From NCBI GenBank assembly GCA_900550285.1, contig URRW01000010.1, positions 5,582 through 69,581 on the forward strand: 64,000 nt of DNA. The letters are read 5' to 3'. A program made the position numbers and the translations under genes. Below the pieces are notes generated by a model that did not search any database, was not told where the DNA came from, and was given only the letters and a program-made list of their open reading frames with translations. This DNA comes from an uncultured Lachnospiraceae bacterium (GTDB lineage Bacteria > Bacillota > Clostridia > Lachnospirales > Lachnospiraceae). This document shows positions 46,463 to 55,152 of this stretch, in pieces. Within the stretch, counting starts at the first letter, position 1. Each line of letters opens with the position of its first letter.

Positions 46463-46510
46463 CAGCGCAGCGGCTGAATGAGGGCAGCCGCTGCGCTGCA
46501 CATTTTTTCT
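46463..46510 (+). terminator. Terminator after the liv operon
   Basis: CAGCGCAGCGGCTG (46463-46476) pairs with CAGCCGCTGCGCTG (46485-46498) around an eight-base loop, then CACATTTTTTCTT. Confidence 0.88.
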
Positions 46511-46574
46511 TCAAAGGGCTTGTAAATTGTTTTTTAATATTTTATAATACAGCCATATTTTAAATTCATCTGAC

Positions 46575-46808
46575 GGGAACAAGTAGCCTGCGCCGATATT
46601 CACAGAGAGACAGCATCCGGTGAAAGCTGTCAATAAACGTGCATGGTGAAATCATCCCTGAGAAGCAAACTGAAACAACAGTAGGAGCGCCGGAGTCAAG
46701 CCACGTTACAGGTGAAACGCATTATCTGATGCGGTATGAGCCGGGATTTTCCCGGGAATTAAGGTGGTACCACGGTTTATGATCGTCCTTTGCAGGGCGA
46801 TTTTTTTG
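46575..46808 (+). promoter_or_regulatory. T-box leader controlling brnQ (isoleucine specifier likely)
   Basis: The conserved T-box sequence AAGGTGGTACCACGG is at 46761-46775, followed by a terminator (ATCGTCC/GGGCGAT, then seven T, 46782-46807). Stem I has the AAGTAG S-turn (46581-46586) and, on the 3' side, GGTGAAATCATCC. The codon ATC (46651-46653) followed by A fits the specifier position, so uncharged tRNA-Ile would induce. The T-box is certain; the specifier assignment is inferred. Confidence 0.92.
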
Positions 46809-46862
46809 TACGCAAAATTCTGCGTATGGAATGCTCTTCAAACATTCAAGGAGGACTCTGCT

Positions 46863-48206
46863 ATGAAGCTAAAAAAGAAACAAATCCTGCTCGTCAGCTT
46901 TATGCTGTTTTCGCTGTTTTTCGGTGCGGGCAACCTGATCTTCCCGCCTTTTCTGGGGCAAAACGCGGGCAGCCAAACGCCTGCCGCGATCGCTGCCTTT
47001 CTGATCACCGCCGTCGCCCTGCCTGTCCTCGGCGTGATCGTCGTTGCCAAATTCGGCGGTCTGGAAAAGCTCGCGCGCAAGGTCGATCCGAGGTTTGCCA
47101 TGATCTTTACCGTTTTGATCTATCTTTCCATCGGCCCCGGACTTGGGATCCCGCGCGCGGCTTCCCTTCCCTTTGAAATGGCGGTAGCGCCCTATCTTCC
47201 GAAGGAAGCGAATTTGAGCCTGTTCATGCTGCTGTTTTCGCTCGTATTTTTCCTGATCGCCGGATGGCTGGCGCTGACGCCCAACAAGCTTGTAGAGCGC
47301 ATCGGAAAATTTTTAACGCCGACCCTTTTGTGCCTGATCCTTTTTGTATTTTTCAGCTTTCTTCTGCGCGGTACTGTAGATGTTGCCCCCGCTCAGGAAA
47401 GCTACCGCCAAAATCCACTTGTCAAAGGGTTTCTCGAGGGCTATCTGACGATGGATACGATCGCCGCCCTGAACTTCGGCCTTGTGATCTCTGTGACGAT
47501 CGAAAGCCTCGGCGTCAAAGAGAAAAAGGGCGTGATGAAATATACGACGATGACTGGCATTTTTGCCGGAACGATCCTCGCCGGGATCTACCTCATCCTG
47601 GCATATATGGGCATGGGCTCCTCCGGCGTATTCCCGATTCAGGAAAACGGCGCTTGGACGCTGCGCTGTATCGTCCACCAGCTGTTTGGGGACACCGGCG
47701 CGATCCTGCTGGCGGCTATTTTTACGCTCGCCTGCCTTACCACCTGCGTCGGTCTGATCACCTCCATTTCGCAGTATTTTTCAACGCTGACGACAAAGCT
47801 TTCCTATCGGCAGTGGGTGCTCGGAATCGCAGGATTCTCCTTCCTGATCTGCAATCAGGGCCTGAATGTGATCCTGAGCATTTCCGTTCCCGTGCTCAAC
47901 GCCATTTATCCGATTTCGATCATGCTCATCGTGCTCGGGCTCTGCGACAAATTGGTTCAGAAAATCCCGTATGTGTATCCCGCTACGATCACGACGGTCG
48001 GCGCTGTCAGCATCATTTACGCCGTTGAAAATGCCGGTGTGCAGCTCGGCGCTGTCGGGGACGCCCTGCATGCGATCCCGCTTTACCCGCTGGGACTGGG
48101 ATGGGTGATTGTCGGCATTGTGACTGCTGTAGGCTGCGCGGCTGTAAAAGGTGTTGGGATGATATGGGGTAAGGGAAGTCAGGAAGCAGAGGCGGGGGGA
48201 TGCTAG
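46863..48206 (+). CDS. brnQ: Branched-chain amino-acid carrier (LIVCS family)
   Basis: 447 residues, about twelve membrane helices. The start MKLKKKQILLVSFMLFSLFF at 46863 has AGGAGG upstream; the open frame extends back into the T-box leader and is not coding there. LFFGAGNLIFPPFLGQNAG is the BrnQ signature. A cation-coupled Ile/Leu/Val symporter. Together with the liv ABC system it gives the cell two uptake routes. Confidence 0.95.
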   Translation: MKLKKKQILLVSFMLFSLFFGAGNLIFPPFLGQNAGSQTPAAIAAFLITAVALPVLGVIVVAKFGGLEKLARKVDPRFAMIFTVLIYLSIGPGLGIPRAASLPFEMAVAPYLPKEANLSLFMLLFSLVFFLIAGWLALTPNKLVERIGKFLTPTLLCLILFVFFSFLLRGTVDVAPAQESYRQNPLVKGFLEGYLTMDTIAALNFGLVISVTIESLGVKEKKGVMKYTTMTGIFAGTILAGIYLILAYMGMGSSGVFPIQENGAWTLRCIVHQLFGDTGAILLAAIFTLACLTTCVGLITSISQYFSTLTTKLSYRQWVLGIAGFSFLICNQGLNVILSISVPVLNAIYPISIMLIVLGLCDKLVQKIPYVYPATITTVGAVSIIYAVENAGVQLGAVGDALHAIPLYPLGLGWVIVGIVTAVGCAAVKGVGMIWGKGSQEAEAGGC

Positions 48207-48227
48207 AAAAGGGGCGGACCCTTTTTT
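48207..48227. terminator. Short hairpin between brnQ and glgX
   Basis: AAAAGGG pairs with CCCTTTT around a seven-base loop, with T on the plus side and A on the other. It may end both convergent genes. Confidence 0.5.
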
Positions 48228-48238
48228 AACAGATTGCT

Positions 48239-50374
48239 TCACACCCCCACAAACACCGCCACCGACCTCGGCCGCATCACAAACCCGCTCTCGATCACCG
48301 GCATGTCATGGAGCTTTTCCCGGCAGCATTCCTCCGGCCTTTCCGCCGCCGTGTTCACCGCCAGCCGCCACCGATAGCCGCTGGGCAGCTTCGGAAGATG
48401 AAAGGTCTGATCCTCCCAATAGACGTTGACCGCCAGATATACAAGATCCTCCCTGTCGGTTTCCTGCGCGACGCCCGGCGTTCCGGGCTTTTCCGGCTCG
48501 CTCCCGGCAAACATCACGCCGATGAATCTGCTTTCTGCCGTAACAGCGCTGTTCCACGGCTCGTTTGTATGCACGCTTACCGCCGGAAAGCCGATGCCGG
48601 AAGCCATACATTCCCCCCGGATCGCGGCGTGGCTTTTGCGGAAGGCGATCATATAGCGGAAAAAGTCAAAAATCTCCCGGTTCTTTTCCAGCATCGACCA
48701 GTCCAGCCACGAAATCTCATTGTCCTGACAGTAGGGATTGTTATTGCCAAACTGCGTGTTCCCAAACTCATCGCCTGCCGGAAACATCGGCGTGCCGCGG
48801 CTGCACATCAGCACGGCGCAGGCATTTTTGATGAGCCGCCTGCGCAGCGCCAGCACCTGCCCGTCGTCCGTTTCTCCCTCAGCGCCGCAGTTCCAGCTGC
48901 GGTTGTCGTTTGCGCCGTCCGTATTGTTCCAGCCGTTTGCCTCGTTATGCTTTTCATTATAAGAATACAGGTCATACAGCGTAAATCCGTCGTGGCAGGT
49001 CAGGAAATTGATCGACGAATTATAGCCCCTGTACTGCCCGCCGTAAAGATCCGGCGACCCGCTGATGCGCTTTGCCGCCTCGGGCGCAAACCAGTAATCC
49101 CCCTTCAAAAAGCTTCTCAGCTCGTCCCTGTATTTTCCGTTCCATTCCGCCCACCGGTTCCACGCCGGGAAGTTTCCGACCTGATACAGACCGCCGGCGT
49201 CCCACGCCTCCGCGATCAGCTTTACGTCCTTTAAAATGGGATCCTCCGCCAGATTCCGCAGAAGCGGCGGCTGGTTCATGGGCGAACCGTCCTCGTTGCG
49301 CCCAAGGATGCTTGCCAGATCGAACCGGAAGCCGCTGACCCTGTAATGGATCACCCAGTAGCGCAGGCAGTCCAGGATCATCTGCTGCACCACCGGATGA
49401 TTGCAGTTGATCGTATTGCCGCAGCCGCTGAAATTGTAATATTCGCCGTCCGGCGTCAGCATGTAGTAAATGTTGTTGTCGATCCCCTTAAACGAAAAAA
49501 ACGGCCCATTTTCATTGCCCTCCGCCGTATGGTTGAACACCACGTCCAAAATGACCTCGATCCCGTTCTCCCCCAGCTCACGGATCAGCTCCTTTAGCTC
49601 ATTTCCCTCCCGGTTATACTCCACGTCCGCCGTATATCCGGTGTTGGGCGCAAAAAATCCGACCGTATTATACCCCCAGTAATCCAGAAGTTTTTTGCCT
49701 CCCACCTCGCGCTGCGCCATCATTTCGTCAAATTCAAAAATCGGCATCAGCTCCACCGCCGTGATCCCGAGCTGTTTCAAATAAGGGATCTTCTCCCGGA
49801 TGCCCGCGAAGGTTCCCGGATTTTTTACTCCCGACGAAGGATGGTTTGTAAAGCCCCTCACGTGCATCTCATAAATGATCAGCTCCTGCATCGGCTTTAG
49901 GGGCTGTCTCATATTTCCCCAGTCAAAATCGTTTGCCACCACGCGGGCATGATAGCCGCCCTGCCTGTCCGGCTCCGAGCCCCAGACGCTTTGCTGCGTA
50001 ACCGCCTTTGCGTAAGGATCCAGAAGCACCTTTTCCTTATCAAAAATAAGCCCCCTTGCCGGATCGTTCGGCCCGTCCATCCGGTAGGCGTACTCAAAAT
50101 CATAAATATCCAGCCCGAACACAATCATCGAATACACCCGCCCGATCCGATAGTGCGCCGGAAACGGCAGTACCGCATATGGCTCCTTTTCCCCACGGTG
50201 GAACAAAAGCAGCTCGCAGGACGTCGCATTCTGGGAATGGATCGTAAAATTGACCCCGCAGGAAAGCTTCGTCGCGCCGTTCATTTCATAAAATCCCGGC
50301 CGCACCCCAAAGCCGCTCACCGTATCCAGCGGCTGCAAAAATTTTGTTTCGATCGCGAGCATATTCATCTTCAT
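48239..50374 (-). CDS. glgX: Glycogen debranching enzyme (GlgX/isoamylase type)
   Basis: 711 residues. An N-terminal CBM48-like domain (~1-150) precedes a GH13 barrel. The conserved regions are DVVFNHTAEGNENGP, GFRFDLASILG (nucleophile Asp), KLIAEAWDAGG (acid Glu) and FLTCHDGFTLYDL. It hydrolyses alpha-1,6 branches. The start at 50374 is preferred because GGAGGG lies just upstream; the open frame continues 54 codons further without one. It works with GlgC/GlgD, encoded 2 kb away. Confidence 0.92.
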   Translation of the reverse strand: MKMNMLAIETKFLQPLDTVSGFGVRPGFYEMNGATKLSCGVNFTIHSQNATSCELLLFHRGEKEPYAVLPFPAHYRIGRVYSMIVFGLDIYDFEYAYRMDGPNDPARGLIFDKEKVLLDPYAKAVTQQSVWGSEPDRQGGYHARVVANDFDWGNMRQPLKPMQELIIYEMHVRGFTNHPSSGVKNPGTFAGIREKIPYLKQLGITAVELMPIFEFDEMMAQREVGGKKLLDYWGYNTVGFFAPNTGYTADVEYNREGNELKELIRELGENGIEVILDVVFNHTAEGNENGPFFSFKGIDNNIYYMLTPDGEYYNFSGCGNTINCNHPVVQQMILDCLRYWVIHYRVSGFRFDLASILGRNEDGSPMNQPPLLRNLAEDPILKDVKLIAEAWDAGGLYQVGNFPAWNRWAEWNGKYRDELRSFLKGDYWFAPEAAKRISGSPDLYGGQYRGYNSSINFLTCHDGFTLYDLYSYNEKHNEANGWNNTDGANDNRSWNCGAEGETDDGQVLALRRRLIKNACAVLMCSRGTPMFPAGDEFGNTQFGNNNPYCQDNEISWLDWSMLEKNREIFDFFRYMIAFRKSHAAIRGECMASGIGFPAVSVHTNEPWNSAVTAESRFIGVMFAGSEPEKPGTPGVAQETDREDLVYLAVNVYWEDQTFHLPKLPSGYRWRLAVNTAAERPEECCREKLHDMPVIESGFVMRPRSVAVFVGV

Positions 50375-50494
50375 ATCCCGTTTCCCTCCTGTTTTTCCGG
50401 CTGTGTCAGCATCCCTCTTAATCCCTATTTTACGCCCGTAAAAATCCTGATTCAAGCCTGTTATTTTTGTCTTTTCTTCTGCGCTGCGATGAAT

Positions 50495-50500
50495 TATAAT
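50495..50500 (+). promoter_or_regulatory. -10 element of the iron alcohol dehydrogenase gene
   Basis: A TATAAT 55 bases before the ATG. The -35 region (TTTTCT) is poor. Confidence 0.5.
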
Positions 50501-50554
50501 AAGGGTACAGGCTGTAAAAAACCTGATTTTAAGCAAAAGAAGGAGAATTTTCTT

Positions 50555-51700
50555 ATGGCAAACAGAATCATGTTAAACCAGACTTCTTATCACGGCGCGG
50601 GCGCGATCTCTGAGATCGCAAACGAGGCGAAGGCGCACGGCTTCCAGAAAGCCTTCGTATGCTCCGATCCCGACCTGATCAAATTCGGCGTTACCTCCAA
50701 AGTAACGGATATTCTTAACAAAGAGGGACTGACCTACGAGATTTATTCCGACATCAAGGCAAATCCCACCATTGAAAACGTACAGAACGGCGTCGCTGCC
50801 TTCAAGGCTTCCGGCGCAGATTATATCATCGCCATCGGCGGCGGCTCCTCCATGGATACCTCCAAGGCCATCGGCATCATCATCGCCAACCCGGAATTTG
50901 AGGATGTGAGAAGCTTAGAGGGCGTTGCCCCCACCAAAAAGCCCTGCGTCCCGATCATCGCAGTACCTACCACTGCCGGGACAGCCGCAGAGGTTACGAT
51001 CAATTACGTGATCACAGACGTAGAGCGCAAGCGTAAATTTGTCTGCGTCGATCCCCATGATATGCCGATCATCGCAGTTGTCGATCCCGATATGATGTCC
51101 TCCATGCCCAAGGGCCTGACCGCTTCCACCGGCATGGACGCCCTGACCCACGCCATCGAGGGCTACACCACAAAGGGCGCATGGGAAATGACTGATATGT
51201 TCCACTTAAAGGCGATCGAGATCATCTCCAGATCCCTGCGCGGCGCAGTTGAAAACACAAAAGAGGGCCGCGAAGGCATGGCTTTGGGCCAGTACATCGC
51301 CGGAATGGGCTTTTCCAACGTAGGGCTTGGCATCGCGCACTCCATGGCGCATACGCTCGGCGCAGTTTATGACACTCCTCACGGCGTTGCCTGCGCGATG
51401 ATGCTTCCGATCGTTATGGAATACAACGCAGACTGCACCGGCGACAAATACCGCGAAATCGCCCGCGCAATGGGCGTGGAGGGCGTTGACTCCATGGATC
51501 AGGAAACCTACCGCAAGGCCGCTGTGGATGCTGTCCGCAAGCTTTCCGAAGATGTGGGCATCCCGTCCAAGCTGGCAGCCCTTAAGGAAGAGGATCTTCC
51601 TTTCCTTGCAGAATCCGCCCATGCCGACGCATGCGCGCCCGGCAACCCGAAGGATGCAAGCGTGGAAGACCTGACCGCACTGTTCAGAAAACTGATGTAA
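50555..51700 (+). CDS. Iron-containing alcohol dehydrogenase, FucO-like
   Basis: 381 residues, start MANRIMLNQTSYHGAGAI with AAGGAG upstream. NAD-binding GGGSSMDTSKAIGI at ~97. The iron ligands are in DALTHAIEGYTT and GIAHSMAHTLGAVYDTPHG (three His and one Asp expected). The pattern is closest to lactaldehyde/1,2-propanediol oxidoreductase, reducing aldehydes to alcohols to recycle NADH. The adjacent glgX is divergent, so there is no operon clue to the substrate. Confidence 0.92.
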   Translation: MANRIMLNQTSYHGAGAISEIANEAKAHGFQKAFVCSDPDLIKFGVTSKVTDILNKEGLTYEIYSDIKANPTIENVQNGVAAFKASGADYIIAIGGGSSMDTSKAIGIIIANPEFEDVRSLEGVAPTKKPCVPIIAVPTTAGTAAEVTINYVITDVERKRKFVCVDPHDMPIIAVVDPDMMSSMPKGLTASTGMDALTHAIEGYTTKGAWEMTDMFHLKAIEIISRSLRGAVENTKEGREGMALGQYIAGMGFSNVGLGIAHSMAHTLGAVYDTPHGVACAMMLPIVMEYNADCTGDKYREIARAMGVEGVDSMDQETYRKAAVDAVRKLSEDVGIPSKLAALKEEDLPFLAESAHADACAPGNPKDASVEDLTALFRKLM

Positions 51701-51843
51701 AATTTCCAGAATTTAAAAAATATTCAGAATTTTGTAACTGAATATTCATCCGGCGGAATATACAGGTAGAGACATTTTTCTGTATCATTCAAAGAACGCT
51801 CTCTGAAACGTTCGTTTCAACCGGAACCTGTCCCTGTTCCCAA

Positions 51844-51893
51844 AGGGAACCGTCAAAAGCCTTCTGCTTTTTGCGGTTCCTTTTTTCTGCCCG
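51844..51893 (+). terminator. Terminator after the alcohol dehydrogenase
   Basis: AGGGAACCGTCAAAAGC pairs with GCTTTTTGCGGTTCCTT around a five-base loop (one mismatch), then a T run. Confidence 0.85.
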
Positions 51894-51926
51894 TTAAAAA
51901 GGTGCGCGCAAGTGTGCATAATCGTA

Positions 51927-51970
51927 TTTTTTCATAGGGCAGGAAAGGGACTTTCCTGCCCTATGAAAAA
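51927..51970. terminator. Symmetrical terminator after spoVG
   Basis: TTTTTCATAGGGCAGGAAAG pairs perfectly with CTTTCCTGCCCTATGAAAAA around a three-base loop. It mainly serves the minus-strand spoVG side. Apart from this and the terminator before it, 51701-52026 holds nothing I recognise. Confidence 0.85.
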
Positions 51971-52026
51971 CAGCCGCGTCCCGGTTTCCCGTTCTGCGAC
52001 TATTTTCCCGTTTGCTATGCTGTCTA

Positions 52027-52293
52027 TCAGACCGGCTCTTCAAGAGCCGCGTTGTAAGCATCCAGAATGATCTCCTGTATTTTCTCCCGCGTATTCTGGC
52101 TGATCGGATGCGCGATGTCGCGGTACTCTCCGTCCGCGCTTCTCTTGCTCGGCATCGCGATGAACAAACCCTTGTCGCCCTCGATCACCTTTATATCGTG
52201 TACGACAAATTCATCGTCCAGCGTGATGGATACGATCGCCTTCATTTTGCCTTCTTTTGCAATTTTCCGAACTCTTACATCGGTGATATTCAT
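52027..52293 (-). CDS. spoVG: SpoVG regulator
   Basis: 88 residues, beginning MNITDVRVRKIAKEGKMKAI with the FVVHDIKVIEGDKGLFIAMP core. An RNA/DNA-binding regulator of septation, sporulation and surface traits in Firmicutes. Its usual neighbour is purR or glmU; here it follows glgCD, 27 bases after glgD, and may be in that transcript. Confidence 0.95.
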   Translation of the reverse strand: MNITDVRVRKIAKEGKMKAIVSITLDDEFVVHDIKVIEGDKGLFIAMPSKRSADGEYRDIAHPISQNTREKIQEIILDAYNAALEEPV

Positions 52294-52319
52294 AAGTCCT
52301 TCCCCCTGTCCAGCGTATT

Positions 52320-53438
52320 TCAGATGATATATCTTTCATTTTTCTCTATTACGATCTTGACTTCATCTTCACCCCGGTAGAAGGAGTTTGCGCGGATCGT
52401 ATCCCGGCTTTCCACGATACAGTTCTCGATATGGGTGTTGTCGCCGATATATACGTCGTTTAAAATGATCGAATTCTTGATATAACAGTTGTTTCCGATG
52501 AAGGATTTCTTAAAGATCACGGAATCCTCCACCGTGCCGTTTATGATACAGCCGCTGGAAATCAGGCTGTTCTCCACCTTTGCGCCCACATTGTATTTTG
52601 CGGGAGGAAGGTCGTCCACCTTGGAATAAATATCCGGATACTGCTTGAAGAAATAATCCCGGATCTCAGGCTTTAAAAAGTCCATGTTCGCATCGAAATA
52701 ATCTTCCACTGTGGCGATGTTTTTCCAGTAGTCCCTGATCTTATAGCCGTAAATGCGCTTCTGGTTTTTGTAGCGGATCAGGATGTCCTTTACCAGATCA
52801 TACCGGTCCTCCATCGCGCACCGCTCGATCATATCGATCAGAAGTCTTCTGCGGATCACATAAACGCCGCAGGAAATCGTGCTGGAACGCGCCACGACCG
52901 GCTTTTCCTCAAATTCCTCGATGCGGCTTTCCTCGTTCATCTTGATCGTTCCAAAGCGCTCCACATTGGAGCCTGCGGGCATATCCTTGCATACTACCGT
53001 GATGTCCGCCTTCTTTGAAATATGATATTCCAGCACCTTATTGTAATCCATCTTATAAATACAGTCGCCGGAGGTAATTACCACATAAGGCTCGTGACTG
53101 TTTTTCAAAAAAGCCAGATTCTGATAGATCGCGTCCGCCGTCCCTCTGTACCAGAAGCTGTTCTCAGCCGTCACGGTCGGCGTAAATACGAACAGCCCGC
53201 CCTGCTTACGTCCGAAATCCCACCATTTGGAAGAGCTTAAATGCTCGTTTAAGCTTCTCGCATTGTACTGGGTCAGCACGCCCACCTTCTGAATATGGGA
53301 ATTGCTCATATTGCTCAGGGCAAAGTCAATGCTTCTGTAGCTTCCCGCCACCGGCATCGCGCTGATCGCCCGTTTTTCAGACAGCTCCTTCATCCGGCGG
53401 TTATTGCCGCCTGCTAAAATAATACCGATCGCTCTCAC
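52320..53438 (-). CDS. glgD: Glucose-1-phosphate adenylyltransferase, GlgD subunit
   Basis: 372 residues. Nucleotidyltransferase start AIGIILAGGNNRRMKELSEK and a left-handed beta-helix C-terminus (IKNSIILNDVYIGDNTHIEN). GlgD lacks full catalytic competence in known systems and modulates GlgC. Its start overlaps the glgC stop (ATGA). Confidence 0.94.
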   Translation of the reverse strand: MRAIGIILAGGNNRRMKELSEKRAISAMPVAGSYRSIDFALSNMSNSHIQKVGVLTQYNARSLNEHLSSSKWWDFGRKQGGLFVFTPTVTAENSFWYRGTADAIYQNLAFLKNSHEPYVVITSGDCIYKMDYNKVLEYHISKKADITVVCKDMPAGSNVERFGTIKMNEESRIEEFEEKPVVARSSTISCGVYVIRRRLLIDMIERCAMEDRYDLVKDILIRYKNQKRIYGYKIRDYWKNIATVEDYFDANMDFLKPEIRDYFFKQYPDIYSKVDDLPPAKYNVGAKVENSLISSGCIINGTVEDSVIFKKSFIGNNCYIKNSIILNDVYIGDNTHIENCIVESRDTIRANSFYRGEDEVKIVIEKNERYII

Positions 53439-54709
53439 TGTTCGTCACCTGCCTTAATCAATGTTTTGCCGCTTCCAAGACTGCCGTCCGGATAATCCTC
53501 TGCCGCCGTGATGCCGGATACTACCGAGTTTTGTCCCACGGAAACATCCGGCGGGATCACGCTCTTTTCTCCGACGGTAACAAGACCGCTGTTATAAATA
53601 TGGGGCGCCGTGTCGTTCTCTGCCGCTTCGCCGCCGCCCAGCTTTACCCTGTCCTTTACGACGACATTTTCCGCGATGATCGCCTTGTCCAGCTCGCAGC
53701 CTTCCCCGATCTCCGTATGGTTCATGATGATCGAATCCCTAACAACCGTATCCTTCCCGATCGTCACGCCGCAGCCGATCACAGAATTATAAACCTTTCC
53801 GTAGATCTCGGAACCCTCGCCCACGATGCTTCTCTCGATCACGCCGCCCTTTGCCACATACTGCGGAGGCAGGATCTCGCTCTTTGTGTAGATCTTCCAG
53901 TATTCCTCATAAAGATTGAATTCCGGAACGATGTCGATCAGCTCCATATTGGCTTCCCAGTAGGAGCTTAATGTGCCGACGTCCTTCCAGTAGCCGTTGA
54001 ATTCATAGGCGTACATCGGCGCGCCCTTTGCATGGCAGTGCGGAATGACATGCTTGCCGAAGTCTAAGTTCGGCTGATCCGCATTCTCGATCAGCGCCTG
54101 CTTTAACGTGCTCCAATTAAATATGTAAATGCCCATCGACGCTAAATTGCTGCGCGGATTGGCAGGCTTTTCCTCAAAATCCGTGATCTTCTTATTCTCG
54201 TCCGTGATCATGATCCCGAAGCGCTTCGCCTCCTCCATCGGAACAGGCATGACGGCGATGGTGCATTCCGAGCCGTTCTGCTTGTGGAAATCCAGCATCA
54301 CCTCGTAATCCATCTTATAGATATGGTCGCCCGAAAGGATCAGGACATATTCCGGATTAAAGCTTTCCATATAATCAATGTTCTGATAGATCGCATTCGC
54401 GGTTCCTGTATACCATTCGCTGTTCTCGCTCTTCTCATACGGAGGCAGCACGGTCACGCCGCCGATATTCCTGTCCAGATCCCACGGAATACCGATGCCG
54501 ATGTGGGTGTTGAGCCGAAGCGGCTGGTACTGCGTCAACACACCCACCGTATCGACGCCAGAATTGATGCAGTTGCTCAGCGGAAAATCGATAATTCGGT
54601 ACTTCCCTCCAAAAGAAACCGCAGGCTTCGCAACCTTGGACGTCAGCACGCCCAGCCGGCTTCCCTGTCCGCCCGCCAGCAACATGGCAATCATTTCCTT
54701 CTTAATCAT
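53435..54709 (-). CDS. glgC: Glucose-1-phosphate adenylyltransferase, GlgC catalytic subunit
   Basis: 424 residues. AMLLAGGQGSRLGVLTSKVA (nucleotide loop), FGGKYRIIDFPLSNCINSG, and the sugar-site FEEKPANPRSNLASMGIY. A long C-terminal beta helix (hexapeptide repeats) ends with a tail. It makes ADP-glucose for glycogen. The glycogen synthase gene is not in this window. Confidence 0.96.
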   Translation of the reverse strand: MIKKEMIAMLLAGGQGSRLGVLTSKVAKPAVSFGGKYRIIDFPLSNCINSGVDTVGVLTQYQPLRLNTHIGIGIPWDLDRNIGGVTVLPPYEKSENSEWYTGTANAIYQNIDYMESFNPEYVLILSGDHIYKMDYEVMLDFHKQNGSECTIAVMPVPMEEAKRFGIMITDENKKITDFEEKPANPRSNLASMGIYIFNWSTLKQALIENADQPNLDFGKHVIPHCHAKGAPMYAYEFNGYWKDVGTLSSYWEANMELIDIVPEFNLYEEYWKIYTKSEILPPQYVAKGGVIERSIVGEGSEIYGKVYNSVIGCGVTIGKDTVVRDSIIMNHTEIGEGCELDKAIIAENVVVKDRVKLGGGEAAENDTAPHIYNSGLVTVGEKSVIPPDVSVGQNSVVSGITAAEDYPDGSLGSGKTLIKAGDEQ

Positions 54710-55038
54710 GTCATCACCTCATTTTATTAGACTGCATAGCAGTGTGCTTTGCACGCAAGAAAAGTATAACACACCTTACGGTAAAAGTGAATAATTTTTT
54801 GAAATAAAAACTTATGTGTTTGTGCATTTTCTTGTGTGAATTTGATAAAAAGCCCATCCTAAGCATTTTCTTTTTATTCATTTTCATCAATAAACTTTCA
54901 TGATTTACAAGATTGAATTTTTCTATTTTTACCAAAAACCCGATCCTTCGACATTTTCCGGCACAAAAACCTTCCTTTTCCGGATAAAAAACCGGAAATC
55001 TGACCAAATCCCCTGCCGTACGATTTTTTAACTTCCTA

Positions 55039-55067
55039 TTGGTTTTTTTGCGTCAGTTGCGTATAAT
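55039..55067 (+). promoter_or_regulatory. murC promoter
   Basis: TTGGTT (55039-55044) and TATAAT (55062-55067) are 17 bases apart. The rest of the 440-base glgC-murC gap (54710-55152) is AT-rich with a TATACT toward glgC and no gene. Confidence 0.65.
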
Positions 55068-55152
55068 GAAATAGTAGCTTTTTTATCCGTCGGCAAAAGC
55101 GCGTCCCGCGCCTTCCCTGCTGCCGGAAATAACAGACAGGAAGTGCATTTTC

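Noticed and set aside
46764..46862. Extended start of BrnQ inside the T-box leader
   Set aside because: That stretch is the antiterminator and terminator of the T-box. The AAGGAGG site points to the ATG at 46863.
49949..50554. Long N-terminal extension of the iron alcohol dehydrogenase frame
   Set aside because: The upstream part is antisense to glgX and its promoter. A good ribosome site and the family-typical start are at 50555.
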